A stretch of 21,074 nt of DNA from Chara braunii (GCA_003427395.1 BFEA01000105.1:1471476-1492549), one strand, 5' to 3'. Shown: positions 1 through 7,430, counted from the first letter of the stretch. Made by a program: numbers and translations. Notes: generated by a model from the letters alone, not told the origin.

Positions 1-479
1 CCTCCAACACCTTCCCCCCCCTCTCCCTATTCCCCCTTCAGATACGCCTTCACCTGTGAGGCAGACAAGGCAGATTGTACAGCCTGCTGCGGTTGGCGCT
101 TCGGGGCCAGCAGCAGTTCGAGTGAGTCTACAACTTCCTCGCTTCAATAACAGAACTGGCAGCAGATGGCGAAGGATCCGTATAACATACCAGACATCCC
201 CCATGATCAAGGGGGGCATGGGCGCAACAGGCCCTGGCAGGAGGGACCCGCAGACTGGAACTGGAGGATGGGTGGTTGAGGATCCCTCTGGAAGCAGGGG
301 CCAGAGGGGCGGACCCACCAGGATCGGCTTAAAAGGAGTGTGATCCTGCAGCAGGGGGGCCGGAAAGGGTGTGTGAGGAAAATACCTCTCACATTGGGCA
401 GGACCAGGGCAAGATCCAAACCTTTTGGGGCAGGGATGCAAAAGATCAGTTGACAGAGCTGTGATGAAAATGTGGGATG
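1..479. other. Unassigned left flank
   Basis: Mixed sequence beginning with a pyrimidine-rich stretch (1-40). A 95-codon ORF (56-343, +) has no recognisable motif and a composition typical of chance ORFs. I see no RNA gene or repeat here. The right part (about 420-479) may already belong to the LINE 3'-end relic that follows, but similarity is only clear from about 470. Confidence 0.3.
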
Positions 480-624
480 CTGTGCATGGTTTTTCCAGCA
501 TGTATTGCTCCTCACGAATAAGGAGCCATCATACACTGCCCCCCCTGCAACAGGCACCAGCTCTTATCCCCGTCTGCAGCAGGGGCACCCCGGTTGATGT
601 TTTGCTTGAGAAAAAAAAAAAAAA
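470..624 (+). mobile_element. Truncated LINE 3'-end relic with poly(A) tail
   Basis: This is a plus-strand copy of the 3' end of the LINE found on the minus strand at 1535-1700. Shared parts, in order: the TTTTCCAGCA block (491-500); a hairpin with 6-bp arms (GCTCCT 507-512, AGGAGC 521-526, 8-nt loop); a second, larger hairpin (537-587, arms TGCCCC and CTGCA, loop containing CAGCTCTTATC); a short GTTGATGTTTTG linker; then 14 A (611-624). I found no convincing target-site duplication. The likely origin is a severely 5'-truncated LINE insertion or a SINE sharing the LINE tail. Confidence 0.55.
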
Positions 625-648
625 GGTAGGTAGTGAAAGGTGAAAGAA

Positions 649-764
649 CCCCCCCCCCTCTCTCCCTCTCTGTTGGATGTAAAAAACTTGCTTGCCAGTG
701 GTAAGCAACTGGACTGTTGCCCCCAGAATAAAAGGGGCTTTGTTTTTGTGAAAAAAAAAAAAAA
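649..764 (+). mobile_element. Small poly(A)-tailed retroinsertion with target-site duplication
   Basis: A 116-bp insert starts in a C-run and CT-rich leader and ends in 14 A (751-764). It is bracketed by a 14-nt direct repeat with one mismatch (635-648 and 766-779, GAAAGRTGAAAGAA). Internally it has two hairpins: TTGCTT/AAGCAA (688-693 with 703-708) and GCCCC/GGGGC (719-723 with 734-738), followed by a T-rich linker and the A tail. Tail plus flanking duplication is the hallmark of LINE-mediated retroposition. The source RNA is not recognised. The GCCCC hairpin followed by a T-rich linker resembles the LINE 3' hairpin, so a distant LINE 3' relic is possible. Confidence 0.6.
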
Positions 765-779
765 GGAAAGATGAAAGAA

Positions 780-1463
780 TTTGAGAAAAGAATATAGTGC
801 AGTTAAAAAATAAACCTAAAAATAAAAAATAAACACACAAAAAGCACAGTGAACAAACCAAATCAAATGGCATAACTGCCTCTGTATGCCCACCACTGGC
901 AAGGGAGACAATGATTTTTTTTTCCACCTTGAGGATCTGAGGCCAGGAAAAGACTCGGGTTCCACAAAGTCCCCCCGCTTGGAGTGGCACCGGTGGGGAA
1001 CCAAACTACAGGTAGGCGAACCCTCACAAACTTTTTCGTCTCTGTTGGTCGTTATATTCTCTTCGCCCGCATAGGTTATGGTCTAGTTGGTAGGTAGGTC
1101 GGTCAGGAAGGGAGCGCTACTCCGCAGGGGTAACACAAGGAGGGAGGTGATTGCCCTTTAGGGAATAGACGCAGATGATGGGAACTGACCTGGGCTGGGG
1201 CTGGGAGATATGTATGGGGGCGCATTATCTCCTGGCGGACGCAGACTAGGTCAGAGTGTTAGATTTGAGGTACACCTTTTGGGGGAACTGGTTACTTCAA
1301 GGCAGAAGGGAGTGGGAAGGTTGTCTCTCTCGTTGGGGCTGATAGGAACTTCATGCTGATAGCGGGGTTCAGATCAGCGGAGGCAGCGAGAGGAGAAGAG
1401 GAGAAGAGAAACTAGGGGAGAGGACGAGCGTACATGGAGGAAGGGGAGGGGTGGAGAGGAATA
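780..1463. other. Non-coding stretch, purine-rich at its right end
   Basis: No credible gene. The left part is A-rich, the middle is mixed, and 1375-1463 is strongly purine-rich (GAGAGG and AGGAGAAG runs). The 14-mer TTATCTCCTGGCGG (about 1226-1239) recurs near 8498 without obvious extension. Confidence 0.35.
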
Positions 1464-1500
1464 GTCATCAGCATCAGCATCATCATCATTATCCATCATT
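1464..1500. repeat. CAT/CAG trinucleotide-rich tract
   Basis: Imperfect CAT triplets interrupted by CAG and ATT, immediately outside the LINE poly(A) tail. It may be part of the insertion target. Confidence 0.7.
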
Positions 1501-1505
1501 TTTGT

Positions 1506-1507
<2 letters not shown>

Positions 1508-1534
<27 letters not shown>
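1508..1534 (-). other. LINE poly(A) tail (poly-T on plus strand)
   Basis: 27 consecutive T on the plus strand, directly after the 3' region of the minus-strand LINE. It defines the 3' terminus. Nine A on the plus strand (1535-1543) adjoin it inside the element. Confidence 0.85.
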
Positions 1535-1541
<7 letters not shown>

Positions 1542-1974
1542 AACACCCTGAGTTGGTGCTAGGGTAGCTGATAAGAGCACACGACCCTAGCATTCTCTGG
1601 GAAGCCCCATCTATTTGTGGGGAGCAGCACCTGCTGGAAAACGGGTCCAGCGTCCCTCACATTTGACGAGTGAAAGATGAATCGTTCACAGTATTCCCGA
1701 TAATCCTCCCTCCTGCCGTGGCGATTTTCCTTTGTTGGAATAGACCTCTTCACCCACACATGGGGCTCCAGATGTAGCCTTACCTGCCTAGCCTTTCCAA
1801 CAATTGGGAGAGAATGATGGTATGGCTGTCTACTCTTCCGTTCCCTTTTCTTCTGCAACTGAGTCGTTTCAATACCATGACAGTGGAACCAATGCATTCC
1901 GAGGTAGAGAAAAAAAACTTGGGAACTCATGAGCCGGGTGAAGAGGTATCAAGGGATCCACCTGAGTCCAATCA
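1535..1974 (-). pseudogene. LINE 3' region with open frame (1559-1930)
   Basis: This is the last 440 bp of the LINE. It contains a 123-codon open frame (1930 to 1559, minus) that is Arg/Lys/His-rich and matches no domain I know. The upstream ORF2 frame appears to reach it through two homopolymer slips: a 9-C run at 2064-2072 and an 8-A run near 1910-1917, plus-strand view. It may therefore be the decayed C-terminus of ORF2 rather than true 3' UTR. Its last part is the segment shared with the relics at 470-624, 7801-7846, 8310-8397 and 9990-10098; the peptide LLPTNRW-like motif is partly kept in several of them. Alternatively it is untranslated and conserved as RNA structure. Confidence 0.5.
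1557..1637 (-). other. Structured 3'-end element of the LINE: three hairpins
   Basis: Read on the minus strand there are three consecutive hairpins. First, CAGCA/TGCTG with a 2-nt loop (1636-1625). Second, CCCCA/TGGGG with an 8-nt loop (1622-1605). Third, a perfect 9-bp stem TGCTAGGGT/ACCCTAGCA closing an 18-nt loop (1592-1557). The third has a covarying counterpart at 10022-10059 and a related one at 537-587. 3'-end stem-loops recognised by the LINE reverse transcriptase are known for several LINE families; that this one serves the same role is inference. Confidence 0.6.
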
Positions 1975-2047
1975 TTAAAAATCAACTTGTAGTTTCTGAT
2001 AAGAACCTTCTCCTCCTCCTTCTCCGCGCCCTCGCATTCCACCCTCC

Positions 2048-2929
2048 CTATTTTTTCGCCCTTCCCCCCCCCAGCCAGTTGCTGCTGAATTTATGAAATA
2101 TTTCTTTAATTTCAGATTTGGATGAGTTGGATTGAATTTTTTCTTTAATGTTGATCCATTGGTCCTGTATATTGGTTTGGATTTGTTGTTTTATGCTGTC
2201 GGTGAATTCCGGGTCATCTAGTCTAGCATCTTCCCATTCGTAAGTGTTCCTTCTTCCCCAGATAGCCTAGAGAACCGCACTTCTACTTATGGTGAACAGA
2301 TTTTGAGTGAAATTATCTTCCAATTTTGGTGACCAATGCGCAAGCAGGATTGTTTTCCATTCCCAAGGCCATTTAACTGTGGTTTCTAATTGTTCCCATA
2401 TTCGGACCCACCACCGCCAAAGCCAAATTGAGCCCGGACACTCAAGGAATATATGTTCTATTGTTTCTGGTATCTTTCTGCTTGGGTACGCCGAGTGACA
2501 AAGCTTGCACCATGGGTCTGCAATGCCCCTTTTCTCCAGTGAGGATCTGTCTATCAACCAATCATTAGTCGGGAGACACCTGTGTTCAATCTGCCACTGA
2601 AGGGAGGCTACCGTCGACGGCTTGATCTTGGAATCTTTAAACCATTTAATGTTCCTCAAATCTTCCTTGCTGATATTTAACTGTTTCATCCATCTCTCCA
2701 CCACCCTATCTTTCAAGTTTATTTTGGGTCTAATCATCTGGTAAGTTGATTTGACAGATAAGGTATGTAGATGTATGCTGAATTTTCTATTGAGTCTGTT
2801 TTTGGTTCCCCATGTCCTTCACTCATGATCTATAGGTAGGTCTGCGATGTCCGTTAAAGGTCGGAAAACCTGACACGACTGCACGTCCCATGAGAAAACT
2901 CTGATTCTGAAGATGTTTTCCACCGGCAT
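2048..2929 (-). pseudogene. LINE ORF2 C-terminus with zf-RVT zinc-binding domain
   Basis: One frame runs from 2929 to 2048 with stops at 2819-2821 (TGA), 2267-2269 (TAG) and a terminal TAG at 2048-2050. The FSIHLHTLSVKSTYQ segment just upstream of 2737 is the usual entry to the zf-RVT domain. The domain core shows a CKLCH pair, then HIFLECPGSIWLW, giving the Cys-x2-Cys...His-x4-Cys pattern of reverse-transcriptase zinc-binding domains in plant LINEs. Translation after the 2267 stop (AIWGRRNTYEWEDARLDD) is clearly the same protein, so TAG probably replaced a Trp or similar codon. A run of nine C (2064-2072) then shifts the frame into a stop. Confidence 0.8.
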
Positions 2930-3526
2930 TCATATCGGGGTTATATCCTTTTTAATAACATTATCTTCCTTCAACTCATATGGCACAATTAAGGTCTCCT
3001 TGTATGGGGCTATGAGGATGACGTTACCTACCCTTCTTGGATTCTCCTTCATTGCAACCCAATCACTTTCCTGGAATTTCTTCCCTCTCCTGAGCACTCT
3101 AATCCATTCAATAGGGATCAATTCCACTATTCTGTCTAGATTGTTTTGTGCATGGTGACAATGCTTTAGTCTCTCATGGAGAATGTGCGGGGGAATCCAG
3201 TCACGAGAGTTGTCATCCCAAATGTCTTTGATCCTGATTACTCCTTTCTTGATCCACCCCTTCCATGAATTATCATTGCAATGAAGTGTGATGCCTTGGT
3301 GGTCTCTTATCCATGTATTGTTGAAGAGTGGTTGCCGGTTGAATTCTTCCCATCGTTCAGGGAAGTGTTTGTCTGGTAGGGGTAACTTCCTCCATGTTTT
3401 GAGAATAGTTGGCCAGAAGGGATCCTTAGTGATGTCCTTCCTGACTGCTGCCCTGTTTGTCATCTGGTTCATATCTGTCTCTTTGGTTGTGCCTCTCGGT
3501 ATGGACCAGTCATATTCTCTAGCCAC
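2930..3526 (-). pseudogene. LINE ORF2 middle/C-terminal segment
   Basis: An open frame of about 198 codons with Trp-rich, basic protein sequence (for example WPTILKTWRKLPLP and NNTWIRDHQGI) typical of the region between reverse transcriptase and zf-RVT in L1 proteins. It overlaps the preceding fragment in another frame (3469-3526), so a frameshift lies within about 3470-3530. It continues in the same frame past its TGA (2930-2932) into the zf-RVT segment. No catalytic motif is expected here. Confidence 0.75.
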
Positions 3527-4331
3527 ATGGTTGGGTCAACAGTCTCCGCTGTCTGGGGGGCCAGTCTCCTTAACTGTTCCCAGGCTAAACCACTCCAAGG
3601 GGTTTGAGGATTGAGTAGTAGTCTCTTGATCCATTGGATGGAGAGTGTCATGGTTTGGAGTGTTGGATCAATGATTCCCAGACCCCCCTTAGCCTTTGGT
3701 TGAACGATAGAGGTCCAAGCCACTCTACTAATGACGCTCTTGTAATCATGGTTTCCTCTCCACAGAAAGGCTCTGAGTTGTTGATGAAGGGACTTAGTCC
3801 ATTTGTTATCTAGGGCCCAAATTGCTGATTTGTACCAAATTGAGGCTAGTACTGCATTATTAATCACCAAAGCTCTGCCCATTATAGATGTGTGTTTATT
3901 CTTCCATAATTCTAATTTGGTCTGGGCACTTTGAAAGATAACCTCCTCGTTGATTGTTGGTTTCCCTTCAGCTGATAGCGAGATACCGATGACCCTTATT
4001 GGCTTGTCTAAAGGAAACCATTTAATTTGGGGCGTTTCAGGTGGTCCAACTCCCTGATAGTTTATCCACCATCCTAGGGTATTTTCCCCCCAGTTGACTT
4101 TCATGTCTGCTAATCTACAAAATTTGTCCATTAATTATTGAATTGTAATCATATTTTCGTGTGATGCATCCACCATCAGAGAGAGATCATCAGCGAAGAG
4201 AGAACACATGGGGATTATCTCTTCTGGGATGGACGTCACTCGTATTTTTTCAATATCCTTGTGTTGCTTTAGATTAACCGCTAAAGCTTTCATAACAATG
4301 ATGAAGAAAAAATGTGCCAATGGATCGCCCT
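3469..4331 (-). pseudogene. LINE reverse transcriptase, palm motif C and thumb
   Basis: The N-terminal part (4320-4135) contains the catalytic box LFADDLSLMVDAS, the FADD motif C with both aspartates intact. It is preceded by HFFFIIVMKALAVNL, which corresponds to the GCPLSPxLFxIxxExL motif of L1 enzymes. A TAA stop at 4135-4137 is read through in the same frame into a 220-codon open segment (4131-3469). That segment has the usual post-palm features: MKVNWGENTLGWWINYQGV, then RVIGISLSAEG, RALVINNAVLASIWYK, and a LRAFLWRGNHDYK / AKGGLGI block common to plant LINEs. It ends by frameshift near 3500. Confidence 0.85.
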
Positions 4332-4336
4332 ACCTG

Positions 4337-4745
4337 ACCGATCTCTGCAAATCAGTTGGAGGTGTCAAGCTGCCATTGATCATAACACTGGTGGTTGCCT
4401 TTTGATGCAAGATTGTGATCCATCTTCTGAAGCTTGACCCAAAGTTCATTCTTTTTATAGCCCTGTCTCTTATACACATCTAGATGTGTATAAGAGACAG
4501 GGACTGTGGTGGTTGCCTTTTGATGCAAGATTGTGATCTATCTTCTGAAGTTTGACCCAAAGTTCATTTTTGCAAAACATTTGTCCAGGAAGAGCTAATC
4601 TACCGATCTCTGCAAATCAATTGGAGGTGTCAAGCTGCCATTGATCATAACACTGGTGGTTGCCTTTTGATGCAAGATTGTGATCTATCTTCTGAAGCTT
4701 GACCCAAAGTTCATTTTTGCAAAACATTTGTCCAGGAAGAGCTAA
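4337..4745 (-). repeat. Triplicated reverse-transcriptase segment (probable misassembly)
   Basis: About 60 bp beginning GGTGGTTGCCTTTTGATG occurs three times (from about 4390, 4508 and 4654). A longer block starting CGATCTCTGCAAATCA occurs twice (about 4339 and 4604). A single copy reads as a normal L1 segment: the minus-strand peptides LDKCFAKMNF and ILHQKATTSVMINGSL link the KAYDHVD motif to the motif before FADD. The extra copies therefore break an otherwise continuous protein. The copies differ at a few bases (CATC/TATC, AGCTT/AGTTT), as if reads from different LINE copies had been joined. The sequencing adapter lies between copies one and two. Confidence 0.8.
4463..4500. other. Nextera mate-pair junction adapter (artefact)
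   Basis: A perfect 38-bp palindrome made of CTGTCTCTTATACACATCT followed by its reverse complement AGATGTGTATAAGAGACAG. These are the 19-bp Tn5 mosaic ends used in Illumina Nextera libraries; joined head to head they are the mate-pair circularisation junction. This is library sequence left in the assembly, not biology. Confidence 0.97.
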
Positions 4746-5400
4746 TCTACATGATCATAAGCTTTTTCAAATTCTATGAAGATGAATGTTGCGTTATGTT
4801 TAGATTGACGTGCAACTTTGATAAGTTCATTTACGAGGAGAATATTGTCCTGTATATTCCTTCCAGTGATGAACCCTGTTTGCGCTGGATGAATGATGTC
4901 ACTTATGACTTTGAGCATTCTATCTTCTGGTACCTTTGCAACTAATTTGTATACCACCGTGAGGAGTGTGATTGGGCGATAGTTACAAATATTAAGTTTA
5001 TCTCTTTTTTTGTACAAAAGCGTGAGGACCCCTTGATTAACTATTTCCCCCATATCCCTTGCTTCCCATACCGCATGGTAGTAATCCATTAAATCTTGTG
5101 CGAGGGGACCCCACATAACTTCCCAAAATTCTTTTGGGAGGCCATCAATTCCTGGTGTCTTTTCTTCTTCCATGAGAATTAAGGTCTTCCAAATTTCTTC
5201 CTTGGATACTGACATTTCCAATATCCCCTTTTGTTCATCCGTGATTGATTTGTTGAAGGAAATTATAAATTCATCAATTTTTTTTTCCTTTTGTGTTTGA
5301 GGAATAGCTGAGTTTTTTTACGTGAAAAGATCTTTGTAAAAATCCCTGGCTATTTTCATACTGGCTGGTGTTGAAATGGACATGCCACTTGATTCAGTAT
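4742..5400 (-). pseudogene. LINE reverse transcriptase, fingers and palm motif A
   Basis: The frame enters near 5400 (TESSGMSISTPASMKIARDFY), passes a TAA at 5318-5320 and is then open to a TAG at 4742-4744. Recognisable L1 blocks in order: EEKTPGIDGLPKEFW, LTLLYKKRDKLNICNYRPI, LLTVVYKLVAK, AQTGFITGRNIQDNIL and FIFIEFEKAYDHVD. In the last block, motif A, the catalytic aspartate expected just before the FEKAYD box is glutamate (codon GAA). Together with the stops this indicates an inactive enzyme. The next residues of the protein lie beyond the triplicated block. Confidence 0.88.
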
Positions 5401-5457
5401 AGTAGGATACTCACCGGACACAACTATTGTTAGAAAATTAGGTGTCGGTCAGATACA

Positions 5458-5749
5458 TGCTGTGGTAGGATTCCACTAGGGGATTCTACTGCAGAAACTA
5501 TCTTCCTAACTAATGAGTGGATCAGAACCTGTCGCTGATAGAGCAGACACTAGAAGATTAACACATGCACAGACACTAAGGGTACCCCACGTGTTCAGGA
5601 CCTTGGACGAGGAAGAATTAAGACAACTTCGCGCCGAACGCAGAGCCCGTGCTCTCGCAGCATCGAGAGCAACAGCAAACGCCGCAGCTAGGGAACAGGC
5701 TGCCGCAGCAGCTAGGGCAGCGCTAAGGGTTCATTGCTGTGGAAGGATT
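5458..5749 (+). mobile_element. Foreign insertion within the LINE, flanked by 15-nt direct repeats
   Basis: LINE coding sequence stops matching at about 5735 and resumes by about 5405. The intervening DNA is bounded by TGCTGTGGTAGGATT (5458-5472) and TGCTGTGGAAGGATT (5735-5749), a 15-nt direct repeat with one mismatch that looks like a target-site duplication. Removing one repeat plus the insert rejoins LINE DNA. The insert is more GC-rich than its surroundings, has no poly(A) and no evident terminal inverted repeats, and carries an Ala/Arg-rich ORF. It is unclassified; a retrotransposon fragment, a processed exon or an assembly join are all possible. Confidence 0.6.
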
Positions 5750-5755
5750 TATTAA
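5513..5755 (+). CDS. Ala/Arg-rich ORF inside the insertion (fragment)
   Basis: An 80-codon ORF whose first 74 codons lie within the insertion. Codons 75-80 and the stop come from antisense LINE DNA beyond the 5735 junction, so the natural C-terminus is lost. Residues 1-30 are mixed. Residues 33-72 are a highly charged, alanine-rich stretch (LDEEELRQLRAERRARALAA, then many Ala/Arg) likely to form a long helix or coiled coil. A stop lies two codons upstream of the ATG. No family is recognised; gag-like proteins often contain such helices, but nothing here proves it. It may be non-functional. Confidence 0.3.
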   Translation: MSGSEPVADRADTRRLTHAQTLRVPHVFRTLDEEELRQLRAERRARALAASRATANAAAREQAAAAARAALRVHCCGRIY

Positions 5756-6247
5756 AGCCGCTATCGTGGTCCTCCATGACCTAGCTTTGGCCATAGCAAA
5801 GAAACGAGCGTCCATATCCCCCTCCATCTGATGTTTTTTTAGTTTTCCCCGTATTTTGAATCCCTGTCATTTGTATTCCATGTATTTGAGTAACTAATCC
5901 TCTAGTGTCTGGATTTCCTTTGCAATTGGCTCCAGAGCGTCTTGATCATCTGACCTTATCTCTTTTTCTTGTAGTTCTTGATTTTTTTTGAGGATTTCCG
6001 TTTCTTTTTGATGTCTTATCTTTGCCAAGGCTTTAGAGTATTCATTGCATTTACGACCTAGGAAGGTTAGGCCGTTGTTGAACCACATGATGTCATTGTC
6101 GATGCGAGCTCTCTGTTTTCTCCAGAATTCCCATACGTCCTCCAGGTATTGAAGGAAGTCTTGGTCCTTGAGGTGTGACGTATTTAGTTTATAGAATTCC
6201 CTGCCTTTATCTGGCTTCTTTCGAAAGGAAAAGACCGCCATGCACAT
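5750..6247 (-). pseudogene. LINE ORF2 linker between endonuclease and reverse transcriptase
   Basis: Open from 6247 to a TAG at 5894 in the same frame as the endonuclease. It then continues past that stop and a TGA at 5867-5869 with clearly LINE-like protein (GFKIRGKLKKHQMEGDMDAR, then FFAMAKARSWRTTIAALI) to the insertion junction. The segment is rich in Lys, Glu and aromatic residues (FLQYLEDVWEFWRKQRARI; EILKKNQELQEKEI) and probably helical, as in the linker of L1 proteins. It has no catalytic residues. Confidence 0.8.
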
Positions 6248-6265
6248 TGCGTAGTCAAGGCCTGG

Positions 6266-6769
6266 CTATGGGCTTCTAGGTAGGATGCAGGCAACTTGAA
6301 GTCCTCCCTGAAGATCTTCAGAGGCTAGAATAAGATCAATCCTAGATTTAGTAGGTCTGTTTGAATGTCTTCTAGTAAAGCAGGAAAAGGACTTAGTGGT
6401 AGAGTTCAATCTCCTAAAGGAGTCAAACAGGTTGTAGGAATTGCACAATTTAGATATAATTTGTTCATTAGTTTCTATATATGGTGGACACGACTTAGGA
6501 ATATTCCATCTATCCAGGTTACGGTCCGGTGCTGCATTGAAATCCCCTGCCATTATCAATGGGATACCTACCGGGAGGTGGGGAAGTAATGATTCAAAAA
6601 AAAATTGGCGTTCCCCTATGTCATTGGGTCCGTATACATTGAGTATAATGACTACCTCTAATTCTAACATTGCCAGTATGTATACCCATCTTCCTTCCTG
6701 TTGGTCTGCTTCCCAGTTGTACTCGTCAAATTTCATCATCAGAAAGTTTTTTTTATCAGGATTTTGATA
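6266..6769 (-). pseudogene. LINE apurinic-type endonuclease, N-terminally truncated
   Basis: The C-terminal two-thirds of an exonuclease-endonuclease-phosphatase (EEP) domain, which nicks target DNA in L1 retroposition. Visible motifs are VIILNVYGPN (the NxYxPN block), MAGDFNAAPDRNLDR (GDFN, catalytic Asp/Asn) and SRIDLILAS (RIDxIxxS). The metal-binding N-terminal motifs are missing. An upstream TAA at 6770-6772 marks the limit of readable frame, close to the LINE truncation point. A TAG (6266-6268) follows ILPRSP, and the frame then continues PGLDYAMCMAVF. There the SDH catalytic triplet of the family would be expected, but LDY is seen, so the histidine seems lost. Confidence 0.88.
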
Positions 6770-6772
6770 TTA

Positions 6773-7059
6773 TAAGATCCTAGATTTCTAGTTGGCATTC
6801 TAGCTCAGCTATTTTTTTATTTTTATTTTTAATTATTATTATTAGTCCAGGGTGTTTTAGAGGCCAGTTACAAGGCACACATTGATCGCCGGAAGCGGTC
6901 AACCATGGTTGCTCTGAGGCGAGGCCACCACCCTTCCCATCCTCGTGTCAATACTCCTAGCGCATCCCCTATCCCGACTACCCTACCTCAGTGTGACTAG
7001 CACTCAAGACCATCACCCTACGTATCGAGGGGAACTTGGACCGAACAGTAGTGACAGGC
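6773..7059. other. LINE 5' flank, no gene seen
   Basis: A T-rich and TTA-rich stretch (6810-6844) adjoins the truncated LINE end, then mixed sequence. No ORF or RNA gene is supported. Confidence 0.4.
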
Positions 7060-7085
7060 ACCAGGGCTAGCTACCCAGCCCTGGT
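7060..7085. other. Perfect 9-bp hairpin
   Basis: ACCAGGGCT (7060-7068) and AGCCCTGGT (7077-7085) enclose an 8-nt loop. No T-run or gene end nearby suggests a role. Confidence 0.6.
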
Positions 7086-7350
7086 TGAAGCATAGTCGAA
7101 TGAGCCTCGTCGTACGGGTACTTCAGATGCCAGGCTCAAGCAATCACCTATTGGCCCCTAATTTTGACCAACTAGTAACTCACGCCCTCTACTCTCCCAC
7201 CACAAACCTAGCTGTATATTTAATGCCGGGTACTTTTCATCGAGACGCCTATCATCATCATCGAGACGCCTATCATCATCACCAGTTGGAACCGACCAAG
7301 CCAACCAGTGACTCCCGCCCTCTACTCTCCCACCACAGACCCTAGCTGTA

Positions 7351-7351
7351 N
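7351..7351. other. Ambiguous base (N)
   Basis: A single unresolved base inside the tandem repeat, consistent with collapsed or mixed repeat reads. Confidence 0.99.
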
Positions 7352-7424
7352 ATTTAAGGCGGGGTACTTATCATCGAGACGCCTATCTTCATTATCAGTT
7401 GATCGTGACCTCCACCCAGCCCTT

Positions 7425-7430
<6 letters not shown>

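Larger units (their letters stand above)
1508..6769 (-). mobile_element. L1-type LINE retrotransposon, 5'-truncated and inactive
   Basis: A single minus-strand non-LTR element. Reading 5' to 3' it holds an endonuclease fragment (6769-6266), linker (6247-about 5750), reverse transcriptase (about 5400-3469), a C-terminal region with zinc-binding domain (3526-2048), a 3' region and a poly(A) tail (27 T on the plus strand, 1508-1534). The N-terminal part of the endonuclease and all of ORF1 are absent, so the copy is 5'-truncated near 6770, as is usual for LINEs. In-frame stops at 6266, 5894, 5867, 5318, 4742, 4135, 2930, 2819 and 2267, plus a frame change near 3500, make it non-functional. Two structural oddities interrupt it: the insertion at 5458-5749 and the adapter-containing triplication at 4337-4745. 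No target-site duplication could be recognised. Confidence 0.9.

Noticed and set aside
529-990. Minus-strand ORF with a Phe-rich hydrophobic run
   Set aside because: Translation of antisense poly(A) tails and A-rich DNA.
1073-1110. tRNA-like A box (GGTCTAGTTGGTAGG)
   Set aside because: No B box, no acceptor pairing and no cloverleaf downstream.
1464-1507. Target-site duplication for the LINE
   Set aside because: The sequence next to the poly(A) (ATCCATCATTTTTGTGA) has no match near the 5' end at 6770-6860; only low-complexity ATT/CAT similarity was seen.
6844-6862. CAGGGTGTTTT, inverted match to AAAACACCCTG at 1540-1550, as terminal inverted repeats of a larger element
   Set aside because: Only 11 nt, no extension, and the poly(A)-ended LINE does not need inverted ends; probably chance.
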